Source: JAXGXJ01 sp050943595 (GTDB lineage: Bacteria; Actinomycetota; Thermoleophilia; RBG-16-64-13). From it: 64,000 bases of DNA. The stretch spans positions 62,001 through 126,000 of the forward strand of contig JBMNPM010000001.1 of NCBI GenBank assembly GCA_050943595.1, written 5' to 3'. This document shows, one piece after another, positions 51,535-60,433 of this stretch (position 1 is the first letter of the stretch; each line of letters opens with the position of its first letter). The notes beneath the pieces were generated by a model. That model was given only the letters and a program-made list of their open reading frames with translations. It had not been told where the DNA came from and ran no database searches. The translations under genes were made by a program, and so were the position numbers.

Positions 51535-51701
51535 GCATCGTTGGCATCCTGCAGGATGCGATGAAAGTGGCCCTCAGGGCGGGCGACAAGGAGCGTGCCG
51601 GCGCCCTGCGCACCATAGAGGGTACTGAGGGGAGATCAAGGTGGACGGACGGCTGGCATCTCGCTTGGTCAAAGAAAGACCGTCCTTGTGAAGCGGCCTG
51701 A
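51531..51701 (+). pseudogene. Remnant of a YqeY (GatB/YqeY-domain) gene, middle deleted
   Basis: The frame starts at an ATG overlapping the HIT stop and reads SIVGILQDAMKVALRAGDK then ERAGALRTI, the YqeY N-terminus (about 29 residues). It then runs into unrelated codons. In another frame, bases 51641-51691 read VDGRLASRLVKERPSL and stop in GTGA overlapping the phoH start; this resembles the YqeY C-terminus (DGxLVxxLVKExL). So both ends remain, about 100 residues are gone, and the junction is out of frame. yqeY between hinT-like and phoH genes is a known order. The protein is surely not functional as YqeY. Confidence 0.7.
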
Positions 51702-52791
51702 GGGGGCTTCGATAGAGGTTGCGGATGGTCGCGAGGTGAGGGACGTGGGTGTGCCGGAAGTGAGCCGGCTGATCGACCTCGACAATCATGAAGCGGCCCT
51801 GCTGGTTGGAGCCAATGATACCCATCTGCGCACCCTGGAACAGCTGTTGGCGTGCGATATCTACCTGCGTGGTAATCAGCTGATGCTGGAAGGTCCCAGC
51901 GCAGAGGTGGAGCGAGGTCGCGCCCTCGTGGAAGAACTGCGCACTCTGTTGCGCTCGGGGGAAGGTTTGGATCGGTCGACTCTGGAGCTGGCGGCGTCAC
52001 TTAGTACGGGGCGCAGGGGGTGGGGCGCGGAGCTGGAGGGCATCGTCTCTGACGTCATCCTTGAGCACAGGGGCAGGCGCATCCGGCCCAAGACCGTCAA
52101 TCAGAAGGCCTATGTCGATGCCATCCGCACCAACACCATCACATTCGGTATTGGGCCTGCCGGTACCGGCAAGACCTACCTGGCGATGGCCATGGCGACA
52201 TCGGCCCTCCTATCGGGCGAAGTGGCCCGCATCATCCTCACACGTCCGGCCGTGGAGGCCGGGGAGAAGCTCGGTTTTCTCCCCGGGGGCCTGATGGAGA
52301 AGGTCGATCCATATTTGCGTCCTCTGTTCGATGCTCTGTACGACATGATGGACACGGATCGGCTGACTGAACATCTCCAGCGGGGCACCATCGAAGTGGC
52401 CCCCCTGGCTTATATGCGTGGTCGCACTTTGAATGATTCACTCATAATCCTGGATGAGGCGCAGAACACGAGCCCGGAGCAGATGAAGATGTTTCTTACC
52501 CGGCTGGGCTTTGGGGCTAAGATGATTGTGACCGGCGACATCACCCAAATCGATCTCCCCCGTGACCAACGGTCGGGGCTGGTGAACGTCCGTGAGGTGT
52601 TGGCCGGGGTGGCCGACATCTGTTTCATCAACTTCGACAGCCGTGATGTCGTCCGACACAAGCTGGTCCAGGATATCGTCTCCGCTTACAAGAAGTACGG
52701 TGAGCAGCACCGGCCGGCCCACAAGGGGATCCGTACGGCGGGCGAGAAGCATCACATGGACCGGGGTCGCGACTCCGGAGTCCGCTCCTAG
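51688..52791 (+). CDS. PhoH family ATPase
   Basis: 367 residues from GTG 51688. A KH-like N-terminal region (~30-90: LLVGANDTHLRTLEQLL) precedes the ATPase: GPAGTGKTYLAM (Walker A), TRPAVEAGEKLGFLPG, LIILDEAQNTSPEQMKMFLTR (Walker B) and VTGDITQIDLP. The family is linked to RNA metabolism and ribosome maturation with YbeY. The start overlaps the yqeY scar stop. It is the first of phoH-pgpH-ybeY. Confidence 0.93.
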   Translation: MKRPEGASIEVADGREVRDVGVPEVSRLIDLDNHEAALLVGANDTHLRTLEQLLACDIYLRGNQLMLEGPSAEVERGRALVEELRTLLRSGEGLDRSTLELAASLSTGRRGWGAELEGIVSDVILEHRGRRIRPKTVNQKAYVDAIRTNTITFGIGPAGTGKTYLAMAMATSALLSGEVARIILTRPAVEAGEKLGFLPGGLMEKVDPYLRPLFDALYDMMDTDRLTEHLQRGTIEVAPLAYMRGRTLNDSLIILDEAQNTSPEQMKMFLTRLGFGAKMIVTGDITQIDLPRDQRSGLVNVREVLAGVADICFINFDSRDVVRHKLVQDIVSAYKKYGEQHRPAHKGIRTAGEKHHMDRGRDSGVRS

Positions 52792-52803
52792 CCAAAACTA
52801 CAC

Positions 52804-55221
52804 ATGGATACGTTGCGTTCTTGGCTCGGGGAGAGGCTGACAGCCCATCGGGAGTGGATAGGTAAGCGTGATCCGGCCCGCTTCAGGCTCGTCATGTTGT
52901 GCTGCCTCATCATCGGACTCGCCATAATCGTGTCGACTGCGTACCTGCCTGCCTTCGATGCGTTCTCTGTAGGGAAGCCTGCCCCACGTGCAATCTCGGC
53001 TTCTCAAACCGTGACGGTTCTCGATAGTCCGGCCACTGATGCGCTGCGGGAGGACATGGCTGCGCTGGTCGAACCGGTCCGGGTCTCTGATCCCGCGGTC
53101 CTCAAGAGGGCCGACGCGGATTTGAAGGCCTTCTTTAGGACGGTCGACGATGAGAGGGCGGGATTGGCTACGTTGGACGGACGGGCTGGAACGGATGCAG
53201 CCGTGCAGGACGCTGTGGGTCGCCTGCGGATCGTGGCGCCGACGACGGCCTCCGATACCACACTGATCCTCCTGCTGCAGGCAGACACCTCCACGTACGA
53301 TCTAATTCTTACCCAGGCGGTGGGCACGCTGCAGACGGTGTTCACGAACCCGATCACTGACTCCACTCTCAAAGCTGCTCGGCAGAAGGTGCGTTCCATA
53401 ACGGAGTCCCTCTCCGTTTCGGTTTCCAGCGCCGATGCGGTCTACGAGGTGACCGCCGGTTTCGTGCGCCCGAATCAGATTGTTGATGAACACCAGACCA
53501 TGACCCGGCGGCAGGCGGCCATGGACCACGTGGCACCGGTCACTATCACCGTGCTTGAGGACACCCAGGTGGTTCGCGAGGGTGAAGTGGTGACTGAGCA
53601 GGACATGCTCATCCTGCGGGCGCTGCGAACAGACCAGACACGCTCTGGCTGGGATGTCTGGCTGGGAATACTGTTGCTTATCGCCCTTGCAGGGCTGGCT
53701 TTCTTCCGTCTCATCTATCGTTTCAATAGGGGTCAGGGGCTGGAGAACATCATGCTCCTCGCATTGGTGATCCTGCAACTCTTCTTCACCTTGGTGGCCC
53801 GTCTCTTGATCATCCAGCCTCTCTCCGCCTACCTCATCCCGGTGGCGGCTATCGGCATGATTGTCACTATCATTTTGAATGCCCGCACCGGTTTTCTAAT
53901 GACGGCCATCATGTCGCTGAACGTGGGTATTTTGAGCGATCTGGATATGCGCTATTCCTTGGTGGCTATCATCGTCGGTATGTTTTCCGTCTATCTGGTG
54001 TCCAAAGTGGTTCAGCGTGTAGCCATGCTGGGCGCGGCGGTAGCGGTCATGGTAATTGCGGCGTTCACGATCTTCTCCGTGGAACTCTTCCAAGGGACGG
54101 GGGTGGGCGATGCTCTGCGCCTGGCTCTCTGGGGGTTGGCGAACGGGCTTCTCTCCTGGGTGCTGACGGTGATCATACTGCTCATTTTAGATACGGTATT
54201 TAACCTCAACACACCTTTGCGGCTGCTTGAGCTGGCCAACCCGGCTCACCCTCTCCTCAGGCGGCTTCTGCAGGTCGCACCCGGTACCTACAATCACAGT
54301 GTGATGATGGGTAATCTGGCAGAAGCCGCTGCGGAAGCCATAGGTGCCAACCCGCTGCTGGCACGAGTGGGGGCCTACTACCACGATATCGGCAAGGTCA
54401 TCCGTCCAGAATACTTCGTTGAGAACCAGATTTACGTGGACAATCCCCACGACCGATTGAGTCCCAACCTTTCCAAGCTGGCGATTGCTGCGCACGTGAG
54501 GGATGGGGAGAACCTGGCCAAGCAGTACGGCCTACCCAGTCCCGTTCTGGAGATCATCCGCCAGCACCATGGAACCTCGGTCATCGCCTTCTTCTACCAT
54601 AAGGCACGAAAGTCATCGAAGGTGCCTGTGGATGAAGAGAACTACCGATACGAAGAAGAGAAGCCTCGTTCAAAGGAGGCCGCCATAATCATGCTGGCCG
54701 ACGGGACTGAGGCAGCTGTACGTGCGCTCTCCGACCCCACCCGCCGGAAGATCCAAGGGATGATCCAGGAGGTGTTCAAGCAGAAGATCGAGGATGGGCA
54801 ACTGGATGATTCCGATCTAACCTTGGCCGATCTGCGCAAGATTCGCGAGGCGTTCGACGTGAGTATGCGGGGGTTGGCCGGGCACCGGCTCCGCTATCCG
54901 GACAAAGACGAGGAGCAACGGGACCGGCCGGGCCGTCCACCTGGTGCCCCGTCTGTCGGACCTGCGGAGACGGACACCGGAATGAAAGCCCCCGGGGCCT
55001 CGAATCCACCGGCCTCCGGTCGCCGCGTTCCCCCGAGCGCAGCAGCGTTGAGAGCGCGGCGTTCGGCTGCCGAGCGGACCGAGCCATCGGAGAAGCCCGT
55101 GGTCAATCAGCCGCCGCCGGTGGTCTTGGAGTCCGCGCCCATTCGGGAGTTGAGTGACGATGAATCGTCGCCTGCGGCTGATGGTGCTGAGGGCCGGGAC
55201 GACGGCCGTAACGGTTTATGA
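52804..55221 (+). CDS. 7TM-HD family cyclic-di-AMP phosphodiesterase (PgpH/YqfF-like)
   Basis: 805 residues. A first membrane helix (~20-45) is followed by an extracellular domain (to ~275), seven membrane helices (~285-480), and a cytoplasmic HD domain with YNHSVMMGNLAEAAAEAIG, VGAYYHDIGKVIRPEYF and the later HHG. PgpH proteins hydrolyse c-di-AMP, which controls potassium and wall turgor. The last ~100 residues are a Pro/Gly/Arg-rich tail of unknown role, not typical of the family. ybeY follows with ATGA overlap. No clear ribosome site precedes the ATG. Confidence 0.9.
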   Translation: MDTLRSWLGERLTAHREWIGKRDPARFRLVMLCCLIIGLAIIVSTAYLPAFDAFSVGKPAPRAISASQTVTVLDSPATDALREDMAALVEPVRVSDPAVLKRADADLKAFFRTVDDERAGLATLDGRAGTDAAVQDAVGRLRIVAPTTASDTTLILLLQADTSTYDLILTQAVGTLQTVFTNPITDSTLKAARQKVRSITESLSVSVSSADAVYEVTAGFVRPNQIVDEHQTMTRRQAAMDHVAPVTITVLEDTQVVREGEVVTEQDMLILRALRTDQTRSGWDVWLGILLLIALAGLAFFRLIYRFNRGQGLENIMLLALVILQLFFTLVARLLIIQPLSAYLIPVAAIGMIVTIILNARTGFLMTAIMSLNVGILSDLDMRYSLVAIIVGMFSVYLVSKVVQRVAMLGAAVAVMVIAAFTIFSVELFQGTGVGDALRLALWGLANGLLSWVLTVIILLILDTVFNLNTPLRLLELANPAHPLLRRLLQVAPGTYNHSVMMGNLAEAAAEAIGANPLLARVGAYYHDIGKVIRPEYFVENQIYVDNPHDRLSPNLSKLAIAAHVRDGENLAKQYGLPSPVLEIIRQHHGTSVIAFFYHKARKSSKVPVDEENYRYEEEKPRSKEAAIIMLADGTEAAVRALSDPTRRKIQGMIQEVFKQKIEDGQLDDSDLTLADLRKIREAFDVSMRGLAGHRLRYPDKDEEQRDRPGRPPGAPSVGPAETDTGMKAPGASNPPASGRRVPPSAAALRARRSAAERTEPSEKPVVNQPPPVVLESAPIRELSDDESSPAADGAEGRDDGRNGL

Positions 55222-55751
55222 GTCTGCGCGTCGAAGTACTGGATGAGACGGGGAGCGATCTACCGGCGTCGGCCCTAGCGGCGCTGGTAGAGGCCGTCGT
55301 GACCGCCGAGCAGCGGGACGGAGTGGTCGGTGTGGTCCTGGTGGATGAGGCGGCCATGACCGGATTGAACGAGCGATATCGAGGTGGGTCGGGATCCACC
55401 GATGTGCTCTCCTTTCTCGAGGAAGGAGAGGGAGACGATTGGCCGGATCCCGATCGGGCAGGAGACGGTGGCCGAGGTACCGAGGCCTGTCCTACCTTGG
55501 GTGAGATTGTGGTGTGTCCCTCAGTCGTGGCAAAGTACGCCGGGGAGGAGGGGGTGCCGCTGTGCCGCCAGATGGGATGGACGGTCATCCACGGCATCCT
55601 GCATCTCCTCGGCTACGATCACGAGGTCGATCAGGGCCAGATGCGCGCACGCGAACAGGCGTTACTGATACGCTTTGCCGAGGAAGTGGCGAAGTTGGTC
55701 CCGGCTCATGGGCGTCGACCTCAGATCCGGAGGCCGTCGTATGGCATCTAG
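55218..55751 (+). CDS. ybeY: Endoribonuclease YbeY
   Basis: 177 residues. The zinc motif HGILHLLGYDH is complete. STDVLSFLEE and LGEIVVCP are typical of the core. An acidic Gly/Asp insert (EGEGDDWPDPDRAGDGGRG) lies before LGEIVV. It matures the 3' end of 16S rRNA. Overlap with pgpH is ATGA. Confidence 0.94.
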   Translation: MSLRVEVLDETGSDLPASALAALVEAVVTAEQRDGVVGVVLVDEAAMTGLNERYRGGSGSTDVLSFLEEGEGDDWPDPDRAGDGGRGTEACPTLGEIVVCPSVVAKYAGEEGVPLCRQMGWTVIHGILHLLGYDHEVDQGQMRAREQALLIRFAEEVAKLVPAHGRRPQIRRPSYGI

Positions 55752-55760
55752 ACTCGGCAT

Positions 55761-56246
55761 ATGAGCGATCTCACTTTCACCCGTCTAAGACATCCGGATT
55801 ACGATTTGCTGATGCGACTGGCCACCTACGATGAGGATGTTTTTGGCTCCGTTGGGTTGAGGGCCTGCGATTTGGCTGTGGTGGCTGAGGCGGGAGCGGT
55901 CTTCCTGGCCCACTTCGAGGGAGAGACGGTCGGTAGCTGCCAACTCCTCCGTGTCCTTGAGGAACCCTCGTTCGTGTATGTATTGGGATTCTACATACGT
56001 CCGTCTTGGCAGGGGCGGGGGTTCGGACGGCGTCTTCTGCAGCAGATGATCGAGGAATGTCGTGGGCTTGGTGTTGATGGTATGGTGCTGACGGTCTCCC
56101 CGGATAATACCAGGGCTATCAATCTCTATAGGAGTGCCGGTTTCGTAGAGGAAGACTGCGTTCCCGATTTCTACGGAGCAGGCGAAGACCGTTTTATCCT
56201 GCGTTGGCGGTCCGGCGAGGTGGACTTGCCCTACCGTGTATCATAG
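55761..56246 (+). CDS. GNAT family N-acetyltransferase
   Basis: 161 residues. The acetyl-CoA-binding motif is IRPSWQGRGFGRRLLQQMI (the R/QxxGxG/A pattern), and NTRAINLYRSAGF is the following conserved segment. The overall layout is RimI-like, but the acceptor (protein N-terminus or small molecule) cannot be told. It starts nine bases after ybeY. The neighbours do not give a substrate. Confidence 0.85.
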   Translation: MSDLTFTRLRHPDYDLLMRLATYDEDVFGSVGLRACDLAVVAEAGAVFLAHFEGETVGSCQLLRVLEEPSFVYVLGFYIRPSWQGRGFGRRLLQQMIEECRGLGVDGMVLTVSPDNTRAINLYRSAGFVEEDCVPDFYGAGEDRFILRWRSGEVDLPYRVS

Positions 56247-56273
56247 AAGCTCCAGCTGAGGAGACGAGGATTC

Positions 56274-56972
56274 GTGAGAATAGAGGAACTAGCTAAGACT
56301 ATCGATAGCGCACTGCTCGATGTGACCGCCAGTACGAACACTGCCGTAGAAGGTCTCTGTCGCGACGCCATCTCATACCACTTCGCGTCGATCTGCGTCC
56401 TTCCCTACTGTGTTCCCGTAGCCCGTCAGTTGCTCCAAGGCTACGATGTCAAGGTGGGGACGGTGGTGTCTTATCCCTACGGGGCCGATTCACAGAGAAC
56501 CAAGATCGTCGGAGCCGAGCAGGCGGTCGCATTGGGGGCCGATGAGGTTGACGTCGTGCTCAACATCCCTGCCATGTTGTCTGGTGATTTCCGTTACGCG
56601 CGCGATGAGTTGCGCAGCGTGGTGCGCGCGGTGCGCATGACAAGCGTCAACACCGGCCGGGGGCTGGTGTTGGTGAAAGCCAACGTGGAGGCTTACTATC
56701 TCGATGAGAAGCTGAAGCGCCTGGTCTGCAAGATCGTTGAGGATTCGGGCGCCGACTTCATCAAGACCTCCACCGGTAAGGCTCCCGGGGGAGCCACCAG
56801 CAAGGATGTGGAGCTGTTCCGCGACCTTCTTCCCGAGAGTGTGGGAGTGGATGCTTCGGGAGGTATACGCACGGCGGAACATGCCGAGTTGATGATCAAT
56901 GCAGGCGCAGCCCGCATCGGTACGTCATACGCGGTGGATATCATCAAGGAGTTCTCTGCGGAGCGAGAGTAA
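56274..56972 (+). CDS. deoC: Deoxyribose-phosphate aldolase
   Basis: 232 residues from GTG 56274 after GAGGAGACGAGG. The Schiff-base lysine is in GADFIKTSTGKAPGGAT, with the second lysine in LVLVKANVEAYYL and IGTSYAVDII at the end. It cleaves deoxyribose-5-phosphate into glyceraldehyde-3-phosphate and acetaldehyde. The Glu usually after the second lysine appears as Asn-Val-Glu, slightly shifted. No other nucleoside-salvage gene is next to it. Confidence 0.9.
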   Translation: MRIEELAKTIDSALLDVTASTNTAVEGLCRDAISYHFASICVLPYCVPVARQLLQGYDVKVGTVVSYPYGADSQRTKIVGAEQAVALGADEVDVVLNIPAMLSGDFRYARDELRSVVRAVRMTSVNTGRGLVLVKANVEAYYLDEKLKRLVCKIVEDSGADFIKTSTGKAPGGATSKDVELFRDLLPESVGVDASGGIRTAEHAELMINAGAARIGTSYAVDIIKEFSAERE

Positions 56973-57014
56973 GTTACGACCAAGGGCCGGGGTATGGCCC
57001 GAGGGAGGCTGTGT

Positions 57015-57731
57015 ATGGGCTCGCGCTTCTTTACGACCGAGGCTCTCGTCATCGGGTCGATGCGCTATCGTGAAGCCGACCGCATCGTCACGTTGTACAC
57101 GAAGGACCGGGGCCGCGTCGGCGCCGTCGCCAAAGGCGTGCGGAGGACCAGGTCGAAGGTGGGGGGTCGTCTCGAGCCGTACAGCTTGGTCCAGGCCAGC
57201 CTACACTGCGGCCGCGGTCTTTACACCGTCTGCGGGGTGGAGACCCTGCGCACCTTTCAGGGAGTGCGCGACGAGCTGTTTCGCATGGAAGAAGGCGCCC
57301 GACTGTTGGGTGCGGTGCGTCATCTCTTCCCCGCTGAGGAGGGGAGCCCTCCGGCCTTCAATCTCCTTGTGCGCGGCGTCGCCCGGCTGGCCGAGGCTCA
57401 CGATGCGGCCATGGCGGCCGCCGTCGTTCTGGCCGTCAGATTGAAGCTGTTGGTGCTGCTTGGATACGCTCCTGAGACGACGTGCTGTGCCGTTTGCGGG
57501 TCGGAGGAAGCCGCCCACGGTTTCTCTCCCCGTATGGGGGGAGTGGTGTGCGAGGTCTGCGCAGTGAGTGGCTCCCTGTCGTGCGTGCCTCTCAGCAGTG
57601 GAGTCTTGGCCACCTTACGCACTCTTATGGAAGGTCCACTGGGGCGGCTCCAGTATCTGGATCTTGATGACCGCGCCGCGGCGGAAGTGCAGCAGGTACT
57701 GACGCAGACCTTGGCCTACCACGGTCACTGA
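57015..57731 (+). CDS. recO: DNA repair protein RecO
   Basis: 238 residues from ATG 57015, which follows GGGAGG; an ATG at 56994 is less well placed. The OB-fold N-terminus has TTEALVIGSMRYREADRIVTLYT (FFTTEALVIGSMRYREADR in short) and GRVGAVAKGVRR. A zinc site is CCAVCGSEEA with CEVCAVSG. RecO loads RecA on single-stranded DNA with RecR. recO after deoC in the ybeY region is a standard position. It ends at a hairpin facing guaB. Confidence 0.93.
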   Translation: MGSRFFTTEALVIGSMRYREADRIVTLYTKDRGRVGAVAKGVRRTRSKVGGRLEPYSLVQASLHCGRGLYTVCGVETLRTFQGVRDELFRMEEGARLLGAVRHLFPAEEGSPPAFNLLVRGVARLAEAHDAAMAAAVVLAVRLKLLVLLGYAPETTCCAVCGSEEAAHGFSPRMGGVVCEVCAVSGSLSCVPLSSGVLATLRTLMEGPLGRLQYLDLDDRAAAEVQQVLTQTLAYHGH

Positions 57732-57756
57732 GGTGAGGCCCATAGTGGGGCTCACC
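57732..57756. terminator. Hairpin between convergent recO and guaB
   Basis: Arms GGTGAGGCCC and GGGGCTCACC (one mismatch) with loop ATAGT begin at the base after the recO stop. No T-tract. The remaining 107 bases before the guaB end show nothing else. Confidence 0.55.
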
Positions 57757-57863
57757 GGCTGCGAAATCACGACCCAGCTTCATCGTGGGCCGTCGGAGGC
57801 GACGAAGTCGGCCTTTGCGAAGGCGACAGCGGACCTCAGCGCGCGTCTGATTATGTACTTGCC

Positions 57864-59345
57864 TTATGAGAAGGGCATGCGCCGCTCGTAGTTGGGTGCT
57901 TCCTTGGTGATGGTGATGTCGTGGGGATGACTTTCGGCTAGGCCTGCCGGGGAGATACGCATGAAACGCGCCTTCGTGTGCAGGTCTTCGATGGAAGTAG
58001 CGCCGGTATACCCCATGCCGGCGCGCAGACCGCCTACCAGCTGGAATACGATATCGGCCAGGGGGCCCTTGTGGGGCACCATGCCCTCGATTCCCTCGGG
58101 GACCAGCTTCTTCTGGTCTTCCTGGAAATAGCGATCGGCACTGTGTCCTTCGCTCATGGCACCCACCGAACCCATGGCCCGATAGACCTTGTAGCTGCGA
58201 CCTTCCCAAAGGATACGCTCGCCGGGGCTCTCGGTCGTACCCGCAAGTAGGGATCCGATCATGACGCTGTGTGCACCGGAGGCCAGCGCTTTCACCATGT
58301 CACCGGAATAACGGATGCCGCCGTCGGCTACTATGGGGATAGTGTGCTTGTGTGCTTCGGCGGCGCAATCCAGCACTGCGGTGATCTGAGGCACGCCGCA
58401 TCCGGTGACCACTCGGGTGGTGCAGATGGAGCCCGGTCCGATGCCGATCTTGACGCAGTCCACACCCCGCTCAATGAGGGCACGGGTGGCCTTGGCGGTG
58501 GCTACGTTGCCGGCCATGAGCTGGATATCGGGGTAGCGTTGGCGGATCTCGGCTACAGTGTCCAACACTCCTCGGGAATGTCCGTGCGCCGTGTCGATGC
58601 AGATGATGTCGGCCTGGGCTTCGACCAGAGCCTCGACTCGGGCATCGGTGTCTTTGGCGATACCCACGGCGGCACCGACACGCAGGCGACCGAGCTCGTC
58701 TTTGCAGGCGTTGGGAAACTCGATCATCTTGGTGATGTCCTTGATGGTGATGAGCCCGCGCAGCTTATAGGCTTCGTCCACCACCAAGAGCTTTTCGATC
58801 TTGTGCACTTTGAACTGCTCAATGGCTTGATTGAGCGTCGTCCCCACCGGTACTGTGACCAGGTTCGCCGAGGTCATGAGGTCCCTGATGGGTTTGGAGA
58901 AGTCGGTCTCGAAACGGGTGTCACGGTTGGTGACGATGCCGGCGAGTGTGCCGTCCGGGTGCACGATGGGGACTCCGGAGATGCGGTACTCCTTCATCAG
59001 TGCCTCAGCGTCCCCATAGGTTGCTGTGAGGGGTAGTGTTATGGGGTCGACGATCATACCTGCTTCGCTTCGCTTCACCTTGCGAACCATCTCAGCCTGT
59101 CGTTCCACAGGCTGGTTCTTGTGAATGATGGTGATTCCGCCTTCCCGGGCAAGGGCGATGGCCAGGGCGGTCTCCGAGACAGTGTCCATGGCCGCAGAAA
59201 GCAGCGGGATGTTGAGTGTGATCTTGTTGGTGAGGCGGGTGCGGACGTCCGTTTCTTTGGGGAGTACTTCTGACTCGGCGGGAACAAGGAGGATATCATC
59301 GAAGCTCAGGCCTTCACCGGCGAACTTCGCTTCCCAATCGACCAC
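57864..59345 (-). CDS. guaB: IMP dehydrogenase
   Basis: 493 residues, start GTG at 59345. SFDDILLVPAESEVLP, two CBS domains (~95-210), the catalytic loop GIGPGSICTTRVVTGCG, and ADGGIRYSGDMVKAL with MIGSLLAGTTESPGE are diagnostic. It oxidises IMP to XMP, the first step to GMP. It is transcribed alone on the minus strand, with an extended -10 promoter at 59367-59372. Ribosome site GGAGGTCG. Confidence 0.97.
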   Translation of the reverse strand: MVDWEAKFAGEGLSFDDILLVPAESEVLPKETDVRTRLTNKITLNIPLLSAAMDTVSETALAIALAREGGITIIHKNQPVERQAEMVRKVKRSEAGMIVDPITLPLTATYGDAEALMKEYRISGVPIVHPDGTLAGIVTNRDTRFETDFSKPIRDLMTSANLVTVPVGTTLNQAIEQFKVHKIEKLLVVDEAYKLRGLITIKDITKMIEFPNACKDELGRLRVGAAVGIAKDTDARVEALVEAQADIICIDTAHGHSRGVLDTVAEIRQRYPDIQLMAGNVATAKATRALIERGVDCVKIGIGPGSICTTRVVTGCGVPQITAVLDCAAEAHKHTIPIVADGGIRYSGDMVKALASGAHSVMIGSLLAGTTESPGERILWEGRSYKVYRAMGSVGAMSEGHSADRYFQEDQKKLVPEGIEGMVPHKGPLADIVFQLVGGLRAGMGYTGATSIEDLHTKARFMRISPAGLAESHPHDITITKEAPNYERRMPFS

Positions 59346-59366
59346 GCCCGACCTCCTTTTTTTGTG

Positions 59367-59375
59367 ATTCTAGCA
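59367..59375 (-). promoter_or_regulatory. Extended -10 promoter of guaB
   Basis: On the minus strand TGCTAGAAT reads as an extended -10 (TGnTAGAAT) about 22 bases before the GTG start. No good -35 at 17 bp. The leader is short and T-rich. Confidence 0.5.
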
Positions 59376-59407
59376 AAGCGCAGACAGTTGTGTGGGGACC
59401 ACCGGAC

Positions 59408-59429
59408 GGAGGCGGCCCGGCGCGCCTCC
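59408..59429 (-). terminator. Hairpin downstream of the minus-strand methyltransferase
   Basis: A GGAGGCG/CGCCTCC stem with an 8-base loop lies between the methyltransferase stop and the guaB promoter. No T-tract. It may end the methyltransferase transcript before guaB. Confidence 0.4.
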
Positions 59430-59504
59430 GCTGCCGCTATAGTAATACGGCACCATACTACGCCATATGGATCGGATGGACGCCGTCACCTCCGGCCGGC
59501 TGGA

Positions 59505-60095
59505 CTAGGAGTCCGCAGCCGCCCGGCGTTTGCCGTCCGCCACCAGAGCGAACATGAACCCTCCCAGGTTGTCGACGGTGACCGTCTCAAAGAAGGGGCG
59601 GAAGATCTGAGCAGCTTGTGTGTTGCTCAACCGGAGATGGGGCGGAGGGCCATTCTGCCACGAGGCCGGTTCGGTCCGCCAGTCAATCATGACCACTCGG
59701 CCGGGATCGCGTAGTGCCTTGAGCAGACGACTCATCCCCACGTCGCCCGCGGTCTCGTGCAGCGTGACTATGGAGTAGGCTGTGTCGATACTGTTTGCGG
59801 GTAGAGGCATATCGCGGATGTCGCCCTCGAGCAGGTGGACGTTGGCCGGTACGCCTCTCTGCCTGTAGGCGTCGTTCATTCGCGGGGACAACTCTAGGGC
59901 GTAGATGACGCCGGTTGTGTGTTTGGCGACCAGATCCGTGTAGAAGCCGGTACCGCTACCCAGGTCGGCCAAGTCCTCGGTGCCACGCAGGTCGAGCAGA
60001 CGGAGAAGGTCCTCTTCGCTCACCTGGCTCTTGAGCCGAGCAGGATTGTTCAGGCGATGAGCGTTCTCGGGATCAAAGCGCCGGTGATCATCCAT
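59505..60095 (-). CDS. Class I SAM-dependent methyltransferase
   Basis: 196 residues from ATG 60095, chosen because AGGAGG lies seven bases upstream; a longer frame would add an unrelated tail. The SAM-binding motif is ADLGSGTGFYTDLVAK, with acidic YALELSPRMND and the motif IVTLHETAG. The N-terminus HRRFDPENAHRLNNPARL is typical of a group of small uncharacterised methyltransferases. The substrate is unknown. A TTGACA -35-like box lies at 60137-60142. It is divergent from the thiamine operon. Confidence 0.85.
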   Translation of the reverse strand: MDDHRRFDPENAHRLNNPARLKSQVSEEDLLRLLDLRGTEDLADLGSGTGFYTDLVAKHTTGVIYALELSPRMNDAYRQRGVPANVHLLEGDIRDMPLPANSIDTAYSIVTLHETAGDVGMSRLLKALRDPGRVVMIDWRTEPASWQNGPPPHLRLSNTQAAQIFRPFFETVTVDNLGGFMFALVADGKRRAAADS

Positions 60096-60241
60096 GGAAA
60101 GGCCTCCTGACGGGCGGTACGCGTAGCGCATCACGTTGTCAATCATGACACATCTTTCCGCTCCATCTACTCCACCACCGGCGGCCAATGCTCTAAGGTC
60201 ATCCCTATGGGCATCGTGGCCCTCTTCGCCATCGGCGCAGT

Positions 60242-60352
60242 GCTATACTCGTGCCGTCAAGACACTTTGCTAGGGGAGCGTCGAGCTGAGAGTGTGGTTC
60301 CGGCCACAGACCCTACGAACCTGATCTGGGTAATGCCAGCGAAGGGAAGTAA
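60242..60352 (+). promoter_or_regulatory. TPP (thiamine pyrophosphate) riboswitch with its promoter
   Basis: An extended -10 (TGCTATACT, 60240-60248) precedes the aptamer at about 60263-60352. The conserved cores are present: GGGGAGC, CTGAGAG, ACCCT, GAACCTGATCTGGGTAATG, CCAGCGAAGGGAAGT. Downstream, ACTTCTC (60377-60383) can pair with GAGAAGT (60429-60435), which overlaps the thiN GTG start, so translation control is likely. Confidence 0.95.
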
Positions 60353-60433
60353 ACGGTTTGATCGCGTGAGCGCCGAACTTCTCCGGTGTACCGCGACTGC
60401 TACGGCTGCTCCCCGGCCACGGGAGGCAGAGAA

